NCBI GenBank assembly: GCA_002794735.1 | Contig: NBAZ01000016.1 | Span: 496,001 to 560,000, forward strand | Direction of reading: 5' to 3' | Length of the DNA stretch: 64,000 bases | DNA from: Pyrrhoderma lamaoense | Lineage: Eukaryota; Basidiomycota; Agaricomycetes; Hymenochaetales; Hymenochaetaceae | Part shown: one piece after another, positions 47,807 to 59,475 of the stretch | Layout: each line of letters starts with the position of its first letter | How positions within the stretch are numbered: position 1 is the stretch's first letter | Program-made: the position numbers and the translations under genes | Notes under the pieces: model-generated | Told to the model about the DNA's origin: nothing | Databases searched by the model: none | What the model saw: the letters and a program-made list of their open reading frames with translations, nothing else

Positions 47807-49143
47807 ATGTCTTCAAGTGTACCGATCAATGCATCTGCTGACCCGACAGCGCCAACTCCCCAGAATACGCCGCTCGTGAATGCACCCATTTCTGCAGGTC
47901 TTTCTCGTCCAACCGTACCCGACATTCAAGAAGATCCAGAAGCAGATGATGACGAAGATGAAGAAGAAGATGACGATCCCCTCGCATCGCTCTCTGTAGA
48001 AGCTAAAAGGTCTCTCGCAGGGCTTTTAGGCGTGCAAGTGAAGCATCTTGAACTTCAAAATCAATTCAAACGTGAGGTTTGGGAACTCGAAAAAAAGGTA
48101 TGGACGCATATATCCAATGACTGTTCTCATCTTAAACTTTACTATCCATAATCCTAAAATATGACAGTATCTCGAGCGAGCAAAACCTCTGTATCAGCGC
48201 CGCTTCGATATTATCTCTGGTGCGTCATCAGCAACTGCAGAAGAAATTGCTGCTGGGGAAGAGCTTGCTGCAAAAGAGAATGAAGACCATACTCCACTTC
48301 CTGCAGGCGATGCCACCGCCCCGATACCTGAGTTTTGGTTAACCGCGCTCCGAAATCATATCGGAATTGGTGAACTCATTACGGATAGAGATGCAGAAGC
48401 TTTGAAGTATCTGACAGACGTTAGACTGGCCTACCTTGACTCCGATGCTCAGCCAGGTTTCAAGCTTACCTTCCATTTCTCCCCCAACGAATTCTTTGAG
48501 GATAGTGTACTAGAGAAAACTTACCTATACAAGCCAGAGATTGATTATTCTGGGGACTTTGTATATGACCGTGCTCAAGGCTGTCAGATTAAGTGGAAGG
48601 AGGATAAAGACTTAACAAAGGAATTTGAAGTGAAGAAACAGCGTAACAAGAATACAAACCGAGTAAGGCTTGTCCGTAAGGCAACGCCGACCGACTCATT
48701 CTTCAATTTCTTCAATCCACCATCGCCGCCACCTGAAGACATAGAGGATGAAGATGAGAGTCTGGAGGATGCTCTTGCTCTTGACTATCAAATCGGAGAA
48801 GATCTAAAGGTATACAATCTAGCTAGATCACTTAAGTCATGACTTATACATTGTTGAAACACTCTTTCAGGATCGCGTCATTCCCCATGCGGTTGACTAC
48901 TTTACAGGCAAAGCCTTAGAATACGATGCTGAGGATATGGACGACGAGAGTTGGGATGATGATGATGACGACGAAGATGATGACGAGGATGATGATGAGG
49001 ATGTAAGTCTCCCTGTTCAGTGTTTCTGTACTTTGCCGACATGTCTCTAGGAAACCGATGACGATGATACACATGTGAAGCGTCGTGCTACAAAAAAAAC
49101 CGGTTCCAAGAAATTGGATAATGAGGAATGTAAACAACAGTAG
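47807..49143 (+). CDS. NAP1: Nucleosome assembly protein (NAP1/SET family)
   Basis: This histone H2A-H2B chaperone acts in nucleosome assembly and in nuclear-cytoplasmic histone transport. The ATG at 47807 (MSSSVPINASAD) is preferred over one at 47723 because the acidic N-terminus follows directly. The dimerisation helix contains LAGLLGVQVKHLELQNQFKREVWELEKK/YLERAKPLYQRR in two exons (I give it as pieces across the intron near 48097-48167). The core has PEFWLTALRNHIGIGELITD, LTFHFSPNEFF, GDFVYDRAQGCQIKWKED, EVKKQRNKNT and PTDSFFNFFNPP. The acidic tail (Asp/Glu runs near 48940-49000) is typical. The protein ends ECKQQ, a CaaX-like farnesylation motif also seen in animal NAP1-like proteins. The frame is intact with four exons; the tail is interrupted by an intron near 49003-49050. 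Confidence 0.93.
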
Positions 49144-50225
49144 CCTATATGATTCTTGAGGGTTGGGGTTCATTCTTTCTAGTATCGACCATTTAATATA
49201 TTTTGACTCTTATTTTCTCTTGAGATAGTTAAATTTCGGGCTTGCGTTTTTTGTCTGCATCTGCCATATTCTCATACCGTATGCATGACTTTTCATCTAC
49301 TCCTATATCTTTCAACCTTTACAGTTCTGTACTATTTCTTCTTCCATGTGTATTCTGTGTTTTCGTTTGGTTTTTTCTAACAAATCAATCAGAACAAAAG
49401 TATTCAATCAAGCTCAAATCTAATGTCCAATGATTTCTTACTTTCTTCGTCTAAGTTGTTTAGCATGATTCTTATCATGTTTTCGGTGGAGTGGTTGTAA
49501 GACATACAGCAAACTCGGAAAACCTTGATTGTTCGCATACATAAAAAAAATAAGAAAACTAGGTCTTTTGAAAAGGATATAGCGTCTACAGTAAGGAGGT
49601 AGAGATATGCCATGTTCACAGCTTCGGCAATTCTGTCACCCTTCTGCAGATTTGTATTTTAATGTAGGTAAGAATTACAAAATATGTTATTTATATATTC
49701 TTTCTCCTGAATTTCTACATGAAGACAGGGTTCACACGGATAAATTCCAGAAAGGATCACCTCCATGCTGTTCGAAATGCATGGTAGTACTGAAATCCTA
49801 TCTATCGATTCTTCTCTTACCAAACTCAGTTATGCATTGGAAGTCAAGCCCAGTAGAATTGCCGCTAACATGCATGTGCATAGTTGCGTTTCGGACATGC
49901 ATCTGAACAATTAGAGATTACATATTTATCTAGTGGACTTGCTAAACACAATGTGAATGCTGGCATGACTTTGTTTGATAAAGAGAAGATTTTACAAACT
50001 CATAAACCTTGGTATTAGTTACGTAGTCAGCCAGGTTTGTTTGTAAAGTACGTGCTGCAGTCTTATAGTCTATTATACTGACAAGCTGTGACTCGTTTAT
50101 GATACAGCCTAGCACAATGCATATTAAGCGATGTCCTTTCTTTCTCACCTCATCCAACAAACCTTGTTTGCAACTTCTCCCACAAGCTCATCACCAGCGA
50201 TACTTTAATAGGAGTCCATCGTGTC
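49144..50225. other. Intergenic downstream of NAP1
   Basis: About 1.1 kb. Open frames such as 49607-49906 have no recognisable domain; I do not support a gene. Confidence 0.5.
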
Positions 50226-51213
50226 ACAGCCGCCTGCTCCTCGTGTACTATATCAGTTGCCCTTTACACTAACATATCCCAGGTTCAACTTACGCCGAAA
50301 CTGATTCTCTGGATTGTCATGCATATCACATGCCATATGAGCCCATCTGATTAAGGCAACATAGAACACATTCTGCAGTAACAAAAGGAATGTATTATAG
50401 ACAAAGAAAATTCTCAAGCTGAACATGAAGTAAGAAAGGTGTGATTGGAGCTGATATACCTGAACGTGTCTTCCTTGCCACATGTATCCTTCACTTGACT
50501 AGGGTGAGTTATTATTTTCAGAGTTTTTATCTCATGATTTGATTAATTCTTATCAGTGATTCCGTATTTCCCATATATTGCCAAGTTTTTCTGTACCAGA
50601 CAAACACATTTTATCATGAATCTCTGGATTTAACTGTTGAACATCACAAGGAAAATGTTACTCGCTCGCTCTTGAATACAGCTGTTAAAACCCCGACAAA
50701 TCCGAAGGGAATGCAAGTGGATCTTTTCAAATTGTTGCTAAAGACAATTTATCGGTATGTCTACTTTTCACTTATTATCTACTTTATATGTCCTCATAAG
50801 CATATAAAATATCACGGAGCCGGGTAGCACGGCCGAATCCTTTGTCAATAACCATCACGATCAGGCCTGAACAAGGCAAGGATGATCTTTCTTTCTCATG
50901 GACTGGAAAGCATTCGTCGACTCCCGCAACAATGAAGGAGAGGAGAGAAGAGGCTGTTGAAAACAAGAAGTCAAAAGGCGGGGGATACTCTGTACCCGAT
51001 GTTCTAGCGCATAAGATCAGGGATGACTGTTGGGTTATTGTCGCTGGCCAAGTGTTAAACGTAACAAAGTTCTTACCAGATCATCCTGGGGAAGAGAAGG
51101 CCATCTTACTGTATGCAGGTCTGGATGCAACAGAGTAACTCAACACGCTTCACGATTCCAAGGTGACTCCTCGATACGCACCTGATGCTGTTATTGGGAT
51201 AATCAAGAAGTAA
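50226..51213 (+). pseudogene. Decayed gene ending in a cytochrome b5 domain
   Basis: The 3' end encodes a cytochrome b5-type haem domain: VPDVLAHKIRDDCWVIVAGQ, then LNVTKFLPDHPGEEKAILLY. It contains the HPG haem-ligand motif, although the usual HPGG reads HPGE. After DATE a TAA (51136-51138) interrupts the expected continuation, which resumes as TLHDSKVTPRYAPDAVIGII to 51213. Upstream exon-like pieces (LYQLPFTLTYPRFNLRR near 50250, TFYHESLDLTVEHHKENVTR near 50608, KTPTNPKGMQVDLFKLLLK) belong to the same product, with frame breaks near 50828 and 50851. In fungi such domains often terminate flavin-dependent oxidoreductases; I cannot identify the N-terminal enzyme. It is most likely a pseudogene. 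Confidence 0.55.
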
Positions 51214-51935
51214 ATGGGAGAACCATAGTTGATGATCTGACCCAAACTGCGCTGTCAATCACCCACCTATGCACATGTATGTACACGCTCGTCTTCCTTA
51301 TTGTGTTTTTACTCTGCTCTGTTTTCCTTCCTTGTTTCTTCGAGTGTCTTTATCTATCCTTTGTTTCCCTATGTAAAGCCGGATGCTGGATTATCAATAT
51401 TCATACATTTTCACTACTGTGTCTCGCTTATGTCTGGCCGATCATCATCATGTTTGTAAATTACAATTCTGGCCTGGTAAAGCATGGACTCACAGCTTCT
51501 AAGGGTAGTATGTGAAATCTCAAATGTGCTTCAAGCATGGCCAACATCCACGTTTTGCGATTGGATTCTGTTTCTCAGCACCACGTATCTGTATGTGCTT
51601 ATATTGATACAGATCCCTTGTTCATCAGACATGTCGTCTGGTTTTATCAGAGCTAACGACTACACCTCCCAATTAGAGGATAAGAGGAAAACCATAGTTA
51701 CCCTTGGCTAACACCTATTTCTCGCTATAGGGCCTCCGATATACGATAAATTCAAATTCCGATAACGGCATCTCTCAATTAAAACAGAATAGTACTGGCA
51801 CAGTGTAAATAGAACGATCAGACACTGTTAGTCTTCAAAAATAGCTTTCAAGCCCGTCTTGAAACGGGTTTATCTTGGTGATCACCCCAAACTTTAACAA
51901 GCAGGGAAGATCTCATCACAATGATGGCCTATATT
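51214..51935. other. Intergenic
   Basis: No supported gene; two low-complexity hydrophobic frames near 51279-51711 look fortuitous. Confidence 0.5.
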
Positions 51936-52062
51936 CAGGTAGGCATACGAAAGAATGTCAGGAAACGTAATCGGTGTACGCTATTTGGATACTTTCCCTC
52001 CTGAATTTAAGGACACATTCGCTTATGTACTAGTGCCTGGCGTCCTTTCGTATGCCCACCTA
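51936..52062. mobile_element. Short TIR element (MITE-like), about 127 bp
   Basis: Imperfect terminal inverted repeats of about 27 bp: the left begins CAGGTAGGCATACGAAAG, and the right, read in reverse, begins TAGGTGGGCATACGAAAG. There is no coding capacity. A related half copy lies at 58657-58746. The flanks are TT/TA-like, so a TA target duplication is possible but blurred. Confidence 0.6.
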
Positions 52063-53079
52063 TAATGTCAGTGTGAATTCCTACTAGATATCATTCTTGA
52101 TTTCTTAATTTATTATTATATTGGATTGTTTCAGCTCAAAAAGATTTCTATTTGACGTTCAACCCTCAGTTTTTAGCGATATCGATCTCATACTTTGGCG
52201 CAGTGATTTTTAAAATATTCTTGTAAGCTCCGATTTCATACCTTATCGTAGCCCGACCAATCAGCTCACCTTCTATCCTACATTCTTGCTTCAATGTGCA
52301 TTGTATCTATTAATGCCTAACTAGGCTTACCCCGCCTCTACGAGATACTGTATTCGGCTTTGAGTACGTCTGAGATTCAGTGAAAACCGGATGACAGCTT
52401 GCTCCGATATAATGTTGTCATTGTCTGGACGTATAGCTATACAACAGTTAAAGCATAAAATTTCAATATCTATACGTACGTGTACAACATGTACATACAC
52501 ACCCTCTCCGAACCAAGTCCTTCCATTCATCATCTCGGCCTAGCCCCATATCACATGAGATACTCAGTGTAAGCATCTCAAATGACAGTTGTTTCACTCA
52601 GCTTTTCCACTTTTCCACGTTGAGTAATTCATTGTACATGCATGTCTCTTCCAAGACTACCCATGAGTGCTACTTCAATTTGCATTATAGGAGGTAATAT
52701 GTATCCGTTATAGAGCTTCTCATACTCCCTCAAGAGATCCTATACGAGATCCGACGATAATTCAGCTCTTTCATTCATTCCTTTCGAGCTACTATATATG
52801 TCTCTACAGTCTCAGTAAAATACTTCCCTTCCTCGGAGCTATACCTGTTTTTCTGATTTGGAAGCATTTTCGACTGGTAGCATCAATCACAAATCCTTCT
52901 CCCAACATATTTCCACCGCTATTTTTCAGGCTTATCTTAAGGATTGTTGTGGTGTGCTCCAAGGAAATACCCCGACTCGGGCATTCACAGGGTATAAAGT
53001 ATCGAGAGCGAAACTTAGAAAGCTTTAAAGCTCCAATAACGTCAATCTTAAATACTTTTGACAGTCTATAAACCTGACA
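52063..53079. other. Intergenic upstream of Gly-rich miniprotein 1
   Basis: About 1 kb with no supported gene. The reverse-strand frame at 52804-53247 overlaps the Gly-rich gene on the opposite strand and has no domain. Confidence 0.5.
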
Positions 53080-53289
53080 ATGACTTCTCAATGTGGTACT
53101 GGAAATAAGAATATTCACACTGGCAACATCCAAGGTAGTTCTTATTGATATCTCACCTTTATATACTCTTACATACTTGTCTCTGTTATTATCACAGGTG
53201 GTACTGGTGGTGCCGGTGGTAACGCAACTGCTGGTCCTGGGGGACATGCAAATGCTGGATCGGGTGGAGGGGGCAACATCAGTTTCTAA
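53080..53289 (+). CDS. Glycine-rich miniprotein 1
   Basis: Two exons (53080-53134 and 53198-53289) encode 48 residues: MTSQCGTGNKNIHTGNIQ, then a Gly-rich exon with GGTGGAGGNATAG and the end ANAGSGGGGNISF. There is no signal peptide and no hydrophobic segment. Two paralogues on the opposite strand (55.8 and 57.4 kb) keep the same intron position, just before the first GG. They also keep GG-T-GG blocks, NATAG, AGSGGGG and a final I-S/T-F. Conservation of such a short frame plus intron supports it being real. Function unknown; Gly-X-X patterns can form polyglycine-II or amyloid-like assemblies, but that is conjecture. Confidence 0.65.
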
Positions 53290-54287
53290 TAGTGTAAGTT
53301 CTGCTTATTGCCCTTCCATTTCTACCGACTTACACTGTACTCACCATTAGCCAGAGTCGACTGCATGATACTTCGTCAATGGACTAGCATGATGATAATG
53401 TCTCGTCGTAAAAAGTTTATGTAATGAATAGAATAATATATGTTGAAATCACACGTGAGAATCTAGTTACAATAATAATGCCAAGCTACAGGTTGTCGCA
53501 TTCACACTTGATAATGAGGTTTTTGTACGACGTGGGGCCACACTTAGCTTAGGCCAAATAAATAAGAAAACAACTTATAGCACCGAAAAGACATTTGAGA
53601 TATTCGTCCATAGAACAACATTCACCTCCTATAACTCTCATGCAAAGGTAACAATAGTACCACCAATGTAATATCTCCTGGTATTTGCACAGTTTTCGGG
53701 GCGTGTATGATTATTTTCATGTCGCAGTGTATTACACTTCAGCATTGACAGAGATCTAGGATGTAATCAAGACCAAACAAAATGGTAGAAGAGAGTGAAT
53801 ATAGTATTGGAAATTGAAGGTAGTGTGTACGAGCCTAATCCAGGCCACAGCTTATAGTGAATGTATTCTACGGTGATTATTAGTGGGAATTATTTGTCAT
53901 ACTATACAAATCGCACAATATAACATGGCCTAATTCAGGCTTCAACCACGTACCTCGTTACTATGATAAGCTTGGTCTTAAGCCTAGCATTAGTATCAGG
54001 AATATTGAAACAGATCGACGTCCAATTCAAGGAAGCAGTTTCGAGTCCACCATGATTCTGAATCCCCTTTGACGCGTAAAATTAATTGTACTGCATTCTC
54101 TGGGTCGTTTCTTTCTATCACAATTGTTCTCTCCTATCATTAGTATTCTTCTACTCCTTTGTTTTCTCTGAAGTTTACCCACGCATTGGATATAAATATG
54201 TGGTAGATTCACCACCTTGCTAACATACATCACCACTTTCATACCCCCATCTACATCCGTATCTTCTTTCCAACACACATCAACACA
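53290..54287. other. Intergenic between miniprotein genes
   Basis: About 1 kb of AT-rich spacer; no gene supported. Confidence 0.5.
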
Positions 54288-54578
54288 ATGCCCTTCTATC
54301 AGAATGGAAACAATTGTTCACTCATTCTGGGAGCTGTAGGTAACTGTACTGGAAACCATACTGTTATTCATCATGACAATGGTACTACCACATATGTAAC
54401 CACCCAATCAACAAGTAAGCCAAATCGTCTCTCATAGTATATCTAGCTCACGATATATCCTATCGTAGCTGCAAATAACGGTAACAATAGCACTTCCCAG
54501 ACCAGTAATAGCAATCAACACACCAGTAATAGCAATCAACACACCAATGGAGGTGAATCCTCCGGCAAACCCAACTAG
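54288..54578 (+). CDS. Asn/Thr-rich miniprotein with 7-residue repeat
   Basis: Two exons (54288-54414 and 54469-54578) encode about 78 residues beginning MPFYQNGNNCSLILGAVGNC. It contains HTVIHHDNGTTTYVTTQS and then SNSNQHT twice, from two exact 21-bp DNA repeats at 54501-54521 and 54522-54542. It ends ...NGGESSGKPN. There is no signal peptide. The short two-exon layout resembles the neighbouring Gly-rich miniproteins, and the codons fit GT-AG splicing, but there is no paralogue in the window to confirm it. Confidence 0.45.
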
Positions 54579-55646
54579 AAATGGTGGGAAGATTGTAAGT
54601 CTTATATCAATCTTTCGATCTCTCACATCCTGCTAAAAACTCGATGATCTCGTTTTGATAGTTCCTGAGGACTGGTAAAACTAGAGATTCATATATAGAT
54701 TGATTTTGCTCTGATAACAGAGAAATATGTATGTCAAGGCTAAGATGTCGAGACACATAGAATTATACTAGTAATTTGAACGTCTGAGATTGAGAACAGA
54801 AGAGGTAGTGTATCGTCTCTGTCATCACACCAAAAAGGTACAGTGTCCAACTGGTATCAACTCGTGGGCTTAGGCAATCATATCATTAGATTATATCAAG
54901 TATGTACTAAATTCTGTCCAATTTGGGAATAACAGTATATGATATTTGACAATTTGTAAGGAGAGGTGGTCATGAAAACTCTCTAACATAGTATATATAG
55001 TACATGATGGGCAGCGTTTCGATGGCGATGAATGAATGAGCATGAAGGCACATGCTAGAGTCTAGTAATGTTGTAAATGATATTTCTTTCTTTTCATGCC
55101 CAGTCTTCGCACCACCGACACTTTCCTCAAGTTTACACTACGCTTGACTATCGTTCTTTGATGTTATTTATATTTGACGGGCTCCTATACTTCGCTCATA
55201 TATTAGAAATATATGGCTTCATTACAGTTCACGATAATATTACTCACCTTTGAAAGCATCAGCTTGGTCATTCCTTAGAAAACAGCCACACCAGAGCACG
55301 GCTTTATTTCGGGGGAGAAATTAGTGCATCCAATAATCACGCTATTATCGTTATGCAGTTACTGATATCTCTAATCACACTCTTAATGATTTTCTCGTAC
55401 AAGTAGGAAGAGCGTATACAGCTTCATCTCATACTTTGAAATATTTACATCTCATACCGCTAGAAAGGCGGCATTTAATGCCTATTCTTGTACCGTGATA
55501 CTGAGATCAACATATATCAATCTATTCTTTACAATGAATCTCTAGCTGATTACAACTTTAAGCAACAGATGACTTAGAGGCGTGCTGGGAGTCTGAAAGT
55601 TTCTTTAGAGAGATGAGTGGTGTTTATAAGTGATTAGCTTACACCC
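54579..55646. other. Intergenic between miniprotein genes
   Basis: About 1.07 kb; I see no gene. Confidence 0.5.
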
Positions 55647-55845
55647 TTAGAAGGTGATATCTCCTCCACCACCTGATCCGGCTGTAGCATTACCTCCAGG
55701 TGCAGCAGTAGATTCAGTACCACCGGTACCTCCTTTTCCACCTATAATGATGAAAATGAGAAGGAGAGTGATCAGAAACTACTTAAATTGAGTCACCACT
55801 GATGTCCCCGGTCTTAATGATCTTGTTTTCAGGACTGTCAGACAT
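55647..55845 (-). CDS. Glycine-rich miniprotein 2
   Basis: Exons 55797-55845 and 55647-55741 encode 47 residues: MSDSPENKIIKTGDIS, then GGKGGTGGTESTAAPGGNAT, then AGSGGGGDITF. The intron is at the same place and phase as in miniproteins 1 and 3. Codon changes between copies are mostly synonymous in the Gly blocks. No signal peptide or known domain. Confidence 0.65.
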
Positions 55846-55849
55846 GTTG

Positions 55850-56485
55850 TGTATTGAGACCACGTCAAATCGGGTGTTTTACGAAGTAATTATCAATAAA
55901 GATGGGTATGACTTACTGAGACATTGGCTGTTATTATACAAAGACTTTTATCCGGTACGGAAAATCATAAACAAATTGACCCCCTTTATGGTAACGTCAC
56001 ATTGTTTTGAATAAGGAAAGGGTGTATATAGTACTATTTTTAATTTTACATAGCACAAGGCGCCTGGTCTAATGAGTATTTCTCTCAAAGAGTAAGGAAC
56101 GTGAAAAAGAGAGAAGCTCCTGGCCTGAATGGATCCCTCAAAGTACCTCAAATGCAAATTCCTTTGATTCGACGCTCATACCAAGCTTATCCATACTGGG
56201 AAACTTCTATTCCAATCCTTAAGCGATGTGTTTACAGTCACCGACGATAAGGGCTCCTTGTTTATAAGTCAGGGCTTATAATATCTCGTAGCATAGCATC
56301 TCAAGGGTGTTCCAAGCTGATCTCACTATTATCAAAGCGGAAAATATTTAAGAAAAAACCTTACAGTGAGCTTGTTGTCGCGAATTGACTTAAGACAACA
56401 GATAACTCGAACCCCATCTTATACTTGTACCCCGTTACTGAATAATTACTCTCCAGCTACACAAGTAATCAATTTGAGAAATTAC
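55850..56485. other. Intergenic, left of mariner-like MITE
   Basis: No gene supported. Confidence 0.5.
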
Positions 56486-56487
56486 TA

Positions 56488-56748
56488 CAGGTGGGTACAA
56501 AAAGTGTTCGGACACTTCGATCATCGATCACGCATATATGCAACTTATGCAAAAGAAAAATTTTACTTTTCGTCAGTTAACACTCCAGATATGAGATTAA
56601 AGTCAGCAAAATATCACTACGAAGAAAGAACAGAATTGAGAGGCAAAGAAAGTCACGATTGTGCAAAGATCAATAGTATTCAGAATACACTAGAGGAATG
56701 AGAACATCCTTCTATATCGGGTGTCCGAACACTTTTTGTACCCACCTG
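56488..56748. mobile_element. Mariner-like MITE, 261 bp with perfect 28-bp TIRs
   Basis: The left TIR (56488-56515) begins CAGGTGGGTACAAAAAGTGT. The right TIR (56721-56748) is its exact reverse complement over 28 bp. Both ends are flanked by TA (56486-56487 and 56749-56750), the Tc1/mariner target duplication. The 205-bp interior has no transposase. Perfect TIRs suggest recent activity of a partner transposase elsewhere. Confidence 0.9.
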
Positions 56749-56750
56749 TA

Positions 56751-57218
56751 TATCCCCTTCTGAAGCGTGCATCCACTGTGCCGTTTGATTCCGAGTCTAT
56801 CAAGATTATTAATAACCATGCTTTTTTCTAATTAGGACGAGTATATATGTAAATATACTTCTACAACTCAATTTTGTCAGATATACCTATTGTTTACCGT
56901 GATGCTTCTAGCATAAGTTGGTCATCTAATGGTAAGCATAGTGATCGTATCATTAGTGAAAGCATGATGTAAAAGTCTTCACACACAGAAACAGTGTATG
57001 TAGCAAATCTGAGTACCTAGTTAATGCATATGGTTCAAGTAGGAAAGGCGCTCAAAGTCTAGTTATCGAGAAATTTTCTCAACAAATATATAAAACACTC
57101 AAATTATCAACTACAGGACCATTAATCTTGTCGCTACATTGCACATATACACAAGTGTGCTATTTAGAGAGATCCCTTCAGAGACTTAGTACATGAATAA
57201 AAGAATTAGCTTACAAGC
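56751..57218. other. Spacer between MITE and Gly-rich miniprotein 3
   Basis: No gene supported. Confidence 0.5.
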
Positions 57219-57437
57219 TCAGAAGCTGATGTTTCCTCCTCCACCTGACCCAGCATTAGCAACTCCCCCGCCAGTGCAGGGATTTCCTGCGGTAGCATTA
57301 CCACCAGCACCACCAGTTCCACCTATACAGAACACGTTAGTGAAGCTCGGTCATGGCTATCTATGTTAAGTAGTGTTACCAGTGATGTTTCCAGTGGTGA
57401 TGTTCTTGTTTCCGTCTCCGGATTGAGTAGATGACAT
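57219..57437 (-). CDS. Glycine-rich miniprotein 3
   Basis: Exons 57380-57437 and 57219-57322 encode 53 residues: MSSTQSGDGNKNITTGNIT, then GGTGGAGGNATAGNPCTGGG and VANAGSGGGGNISF. It is closest to miniprotein 1 (GNKNI.TGNI, GGTGGAGGNATAG, ANAGSGGGGNISF) with a 5-residue insertion. Intron position and phase are conserved. Predicted cytosolic; function unknown. Confidence 0.68.
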
Positions 57438-59475
57438 GTTGTTTGATCGGTTTAAGTCAAAGTATAGATGTATTCTGAAGTTGTATTTTTTGAGTTTCCT
57501 CGATTGTTTCCCATGTTTTATACTTTTCTCTGTCCGATACGGGGAATTTCGAGTGGTGCCATTCTCAAATGCGGAGAATATTGCTGCAATTCCATTCGAA
57601 TACCTGGATCAGTCCGTGAATGAATGAGGAGATAAGAGATTTAGTTTGTCATTGTGCTACCGATAGCAAGTCCCTATAAGTCCGTGCCTTCCAAGCCAAG
57701 ATGTCCATGCTTCTGTGTGAAGGAATTATTGTGAGAATCCGTGAGTAGTAACGAGATCTCAATATGCATGTACACATATAGACGCGTGGAAGTATATAGA
57801 AGAGTTAGATAAACGGGATCTCAATTTTGAGTCAGAAACAAGTATTAGAGCAATACTTTTACTTTGTGGGTAAGGCTTCAGCCGTTGGTAGTCAGACAAT
57901 GAGGAAATATCTATTACCTTTCACAATGCATGGATAGGGTGTGACTCGATGAATAGAAGGTTTCAGGAAAAAAGATGATGTAGATAGAAATTTCATTATT
58001 CACAGTCCATTTGTAAAGTGTGTTACGCTGACCAGTTATCGGAATCGAATAGTGCCGATATATATGAATTAAATGTGACTTCGGAGCAATTTTTAACTGG
58101 AGCTCCCTTATTTAGTGATTGCATGAGGGTGCTCAGTGTAAAGGACAATTATACCTTGAGCGGAAGTGTGTATAAGGTTTGATGAGAATACTTCCGAACC
58201 ATGGGTTGATACAGCTAGAGTTATGTAAGTAACAGAGGTAGCCTAGACTATACTACACAATAATACAATCCTTCACAATCGCATCCTGTCTGCTCACCTC
58301 CTTTCTGTAGTTACAGGACTATCATGTGCCTTTGTTCCGATCTTGGTATCAAAATATCGAACGCATCAGCAGTAGTTTGATGCCGGGAAACACTGCTTGC
58401 ATTCATGGGCGTTGCAGCATAAAATCTGTATCGGAGCTAAGAGAGGGATAAAGGCAGATCGTAGCAATTTCTCGATTGAATAGGGTCGAGGGGCGAGTGA
58501 AAAGATAACTAGGACATGAGGCATGTAAGGGAACTGAGGTTACAATATTTTAGCAATATGAAGTAATCCATTGAAAAGATGAGCACTCATAAAGGCATTG
58601 TTTGTGTGGTTTGCTGAATGGGTACACCTTCAAAACGACTAGAATGACATTATACATGTAGGTATACGAAAGGACGCAAGACACCTTTGCATTTACGAAT
58701 GTTTCCTCAGATTTAGGCGAGAAAATATCCAAAAAGTGTTCGTCCCCCTTCCAGCAGCCAGAACGATCCCAATAACCAAGTTAAATAGTATGAGTCCAAA
58801 AAACCAAAACAGAAGTAGCGAATATGATACTACCGTGCTTAGTACGTATGGTCACATCATACTCTTCAATAATTCAACTTCTTGCTAAAAGTAGCTTTGT
58901 ATACTATCCTTTCTTCTACCTCCTTAACTTAATAACTTAATCAGTCAGAAAATTCAAAAGACGCGTAACATGAGAGGCGATACTGTGAAGTTAGACTCGT
59001 TATTGTCTATTTTATATACTTGTACACTCAACGTATACGTTAAGATAACAGGTATGGGCCCATCGGGTCCACTCATTTCTTATTTTAATCTACCTATTGC
59101 ATTCTCCTAAAAAAACGGACGAGAAGATTCATCGTGAACAATAAGGGCGATGCCATATAGATGTTCTTTAGAGGAAATCAGATAGATCCATCCAGATTAA
59201 ATGGGCCCAAAAGGAACAGTGTACGCAAGTACAACGTTCCCATGGGGCTTACGAACATGGACGTAGTGGGCCTTAGCAGAGTAAAGGATACTCGTTGCCA
59301 TGATGTCGTCCTTATCTACAGATGTCAGCATTAGGAGGGTGCAATACGCATATAAACCCCTTCATCCCAGTAATACAAGTCGTCATCATATTCTATCATA
59401 TCCAGAGGTCCACTTCACTCCTACCCCCCATCTCCCATCTCTCAGCCCTACTTACAGACATAAATCTGGATAGAC
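57438..59475. other. Gene-poor region with half MITE
   Basis: About 2 kb without a supported gene. It contains the half element at 58657-58746. Confidence 0.5.
58657..58746. mobile_element. Diverged half copy of the 51.9-kb TIR element
   Basis: In reverse orientation, 58746-58657 aligns with about 51975-52062. It shares TTTGGATA-TTTTC, CATTCG and the terminal CGTCCTTTCGTAT blocks. The other terminus is missing or too diverged. Confidence 0.5.

Noticed and set aside
51279..51711. Hydrophobic open frames as a membrane protein
   Set aside because: Composition follows T-rich DNA, with no homologous copy, no splice signals in context and no recognisable motif.
52804..53247. 147-codon open frame on the - strand
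   Set aside because: It overlaps the spliced Gly-rich gene on + and shows no domain or paralogue; the + gene has conserved copies.
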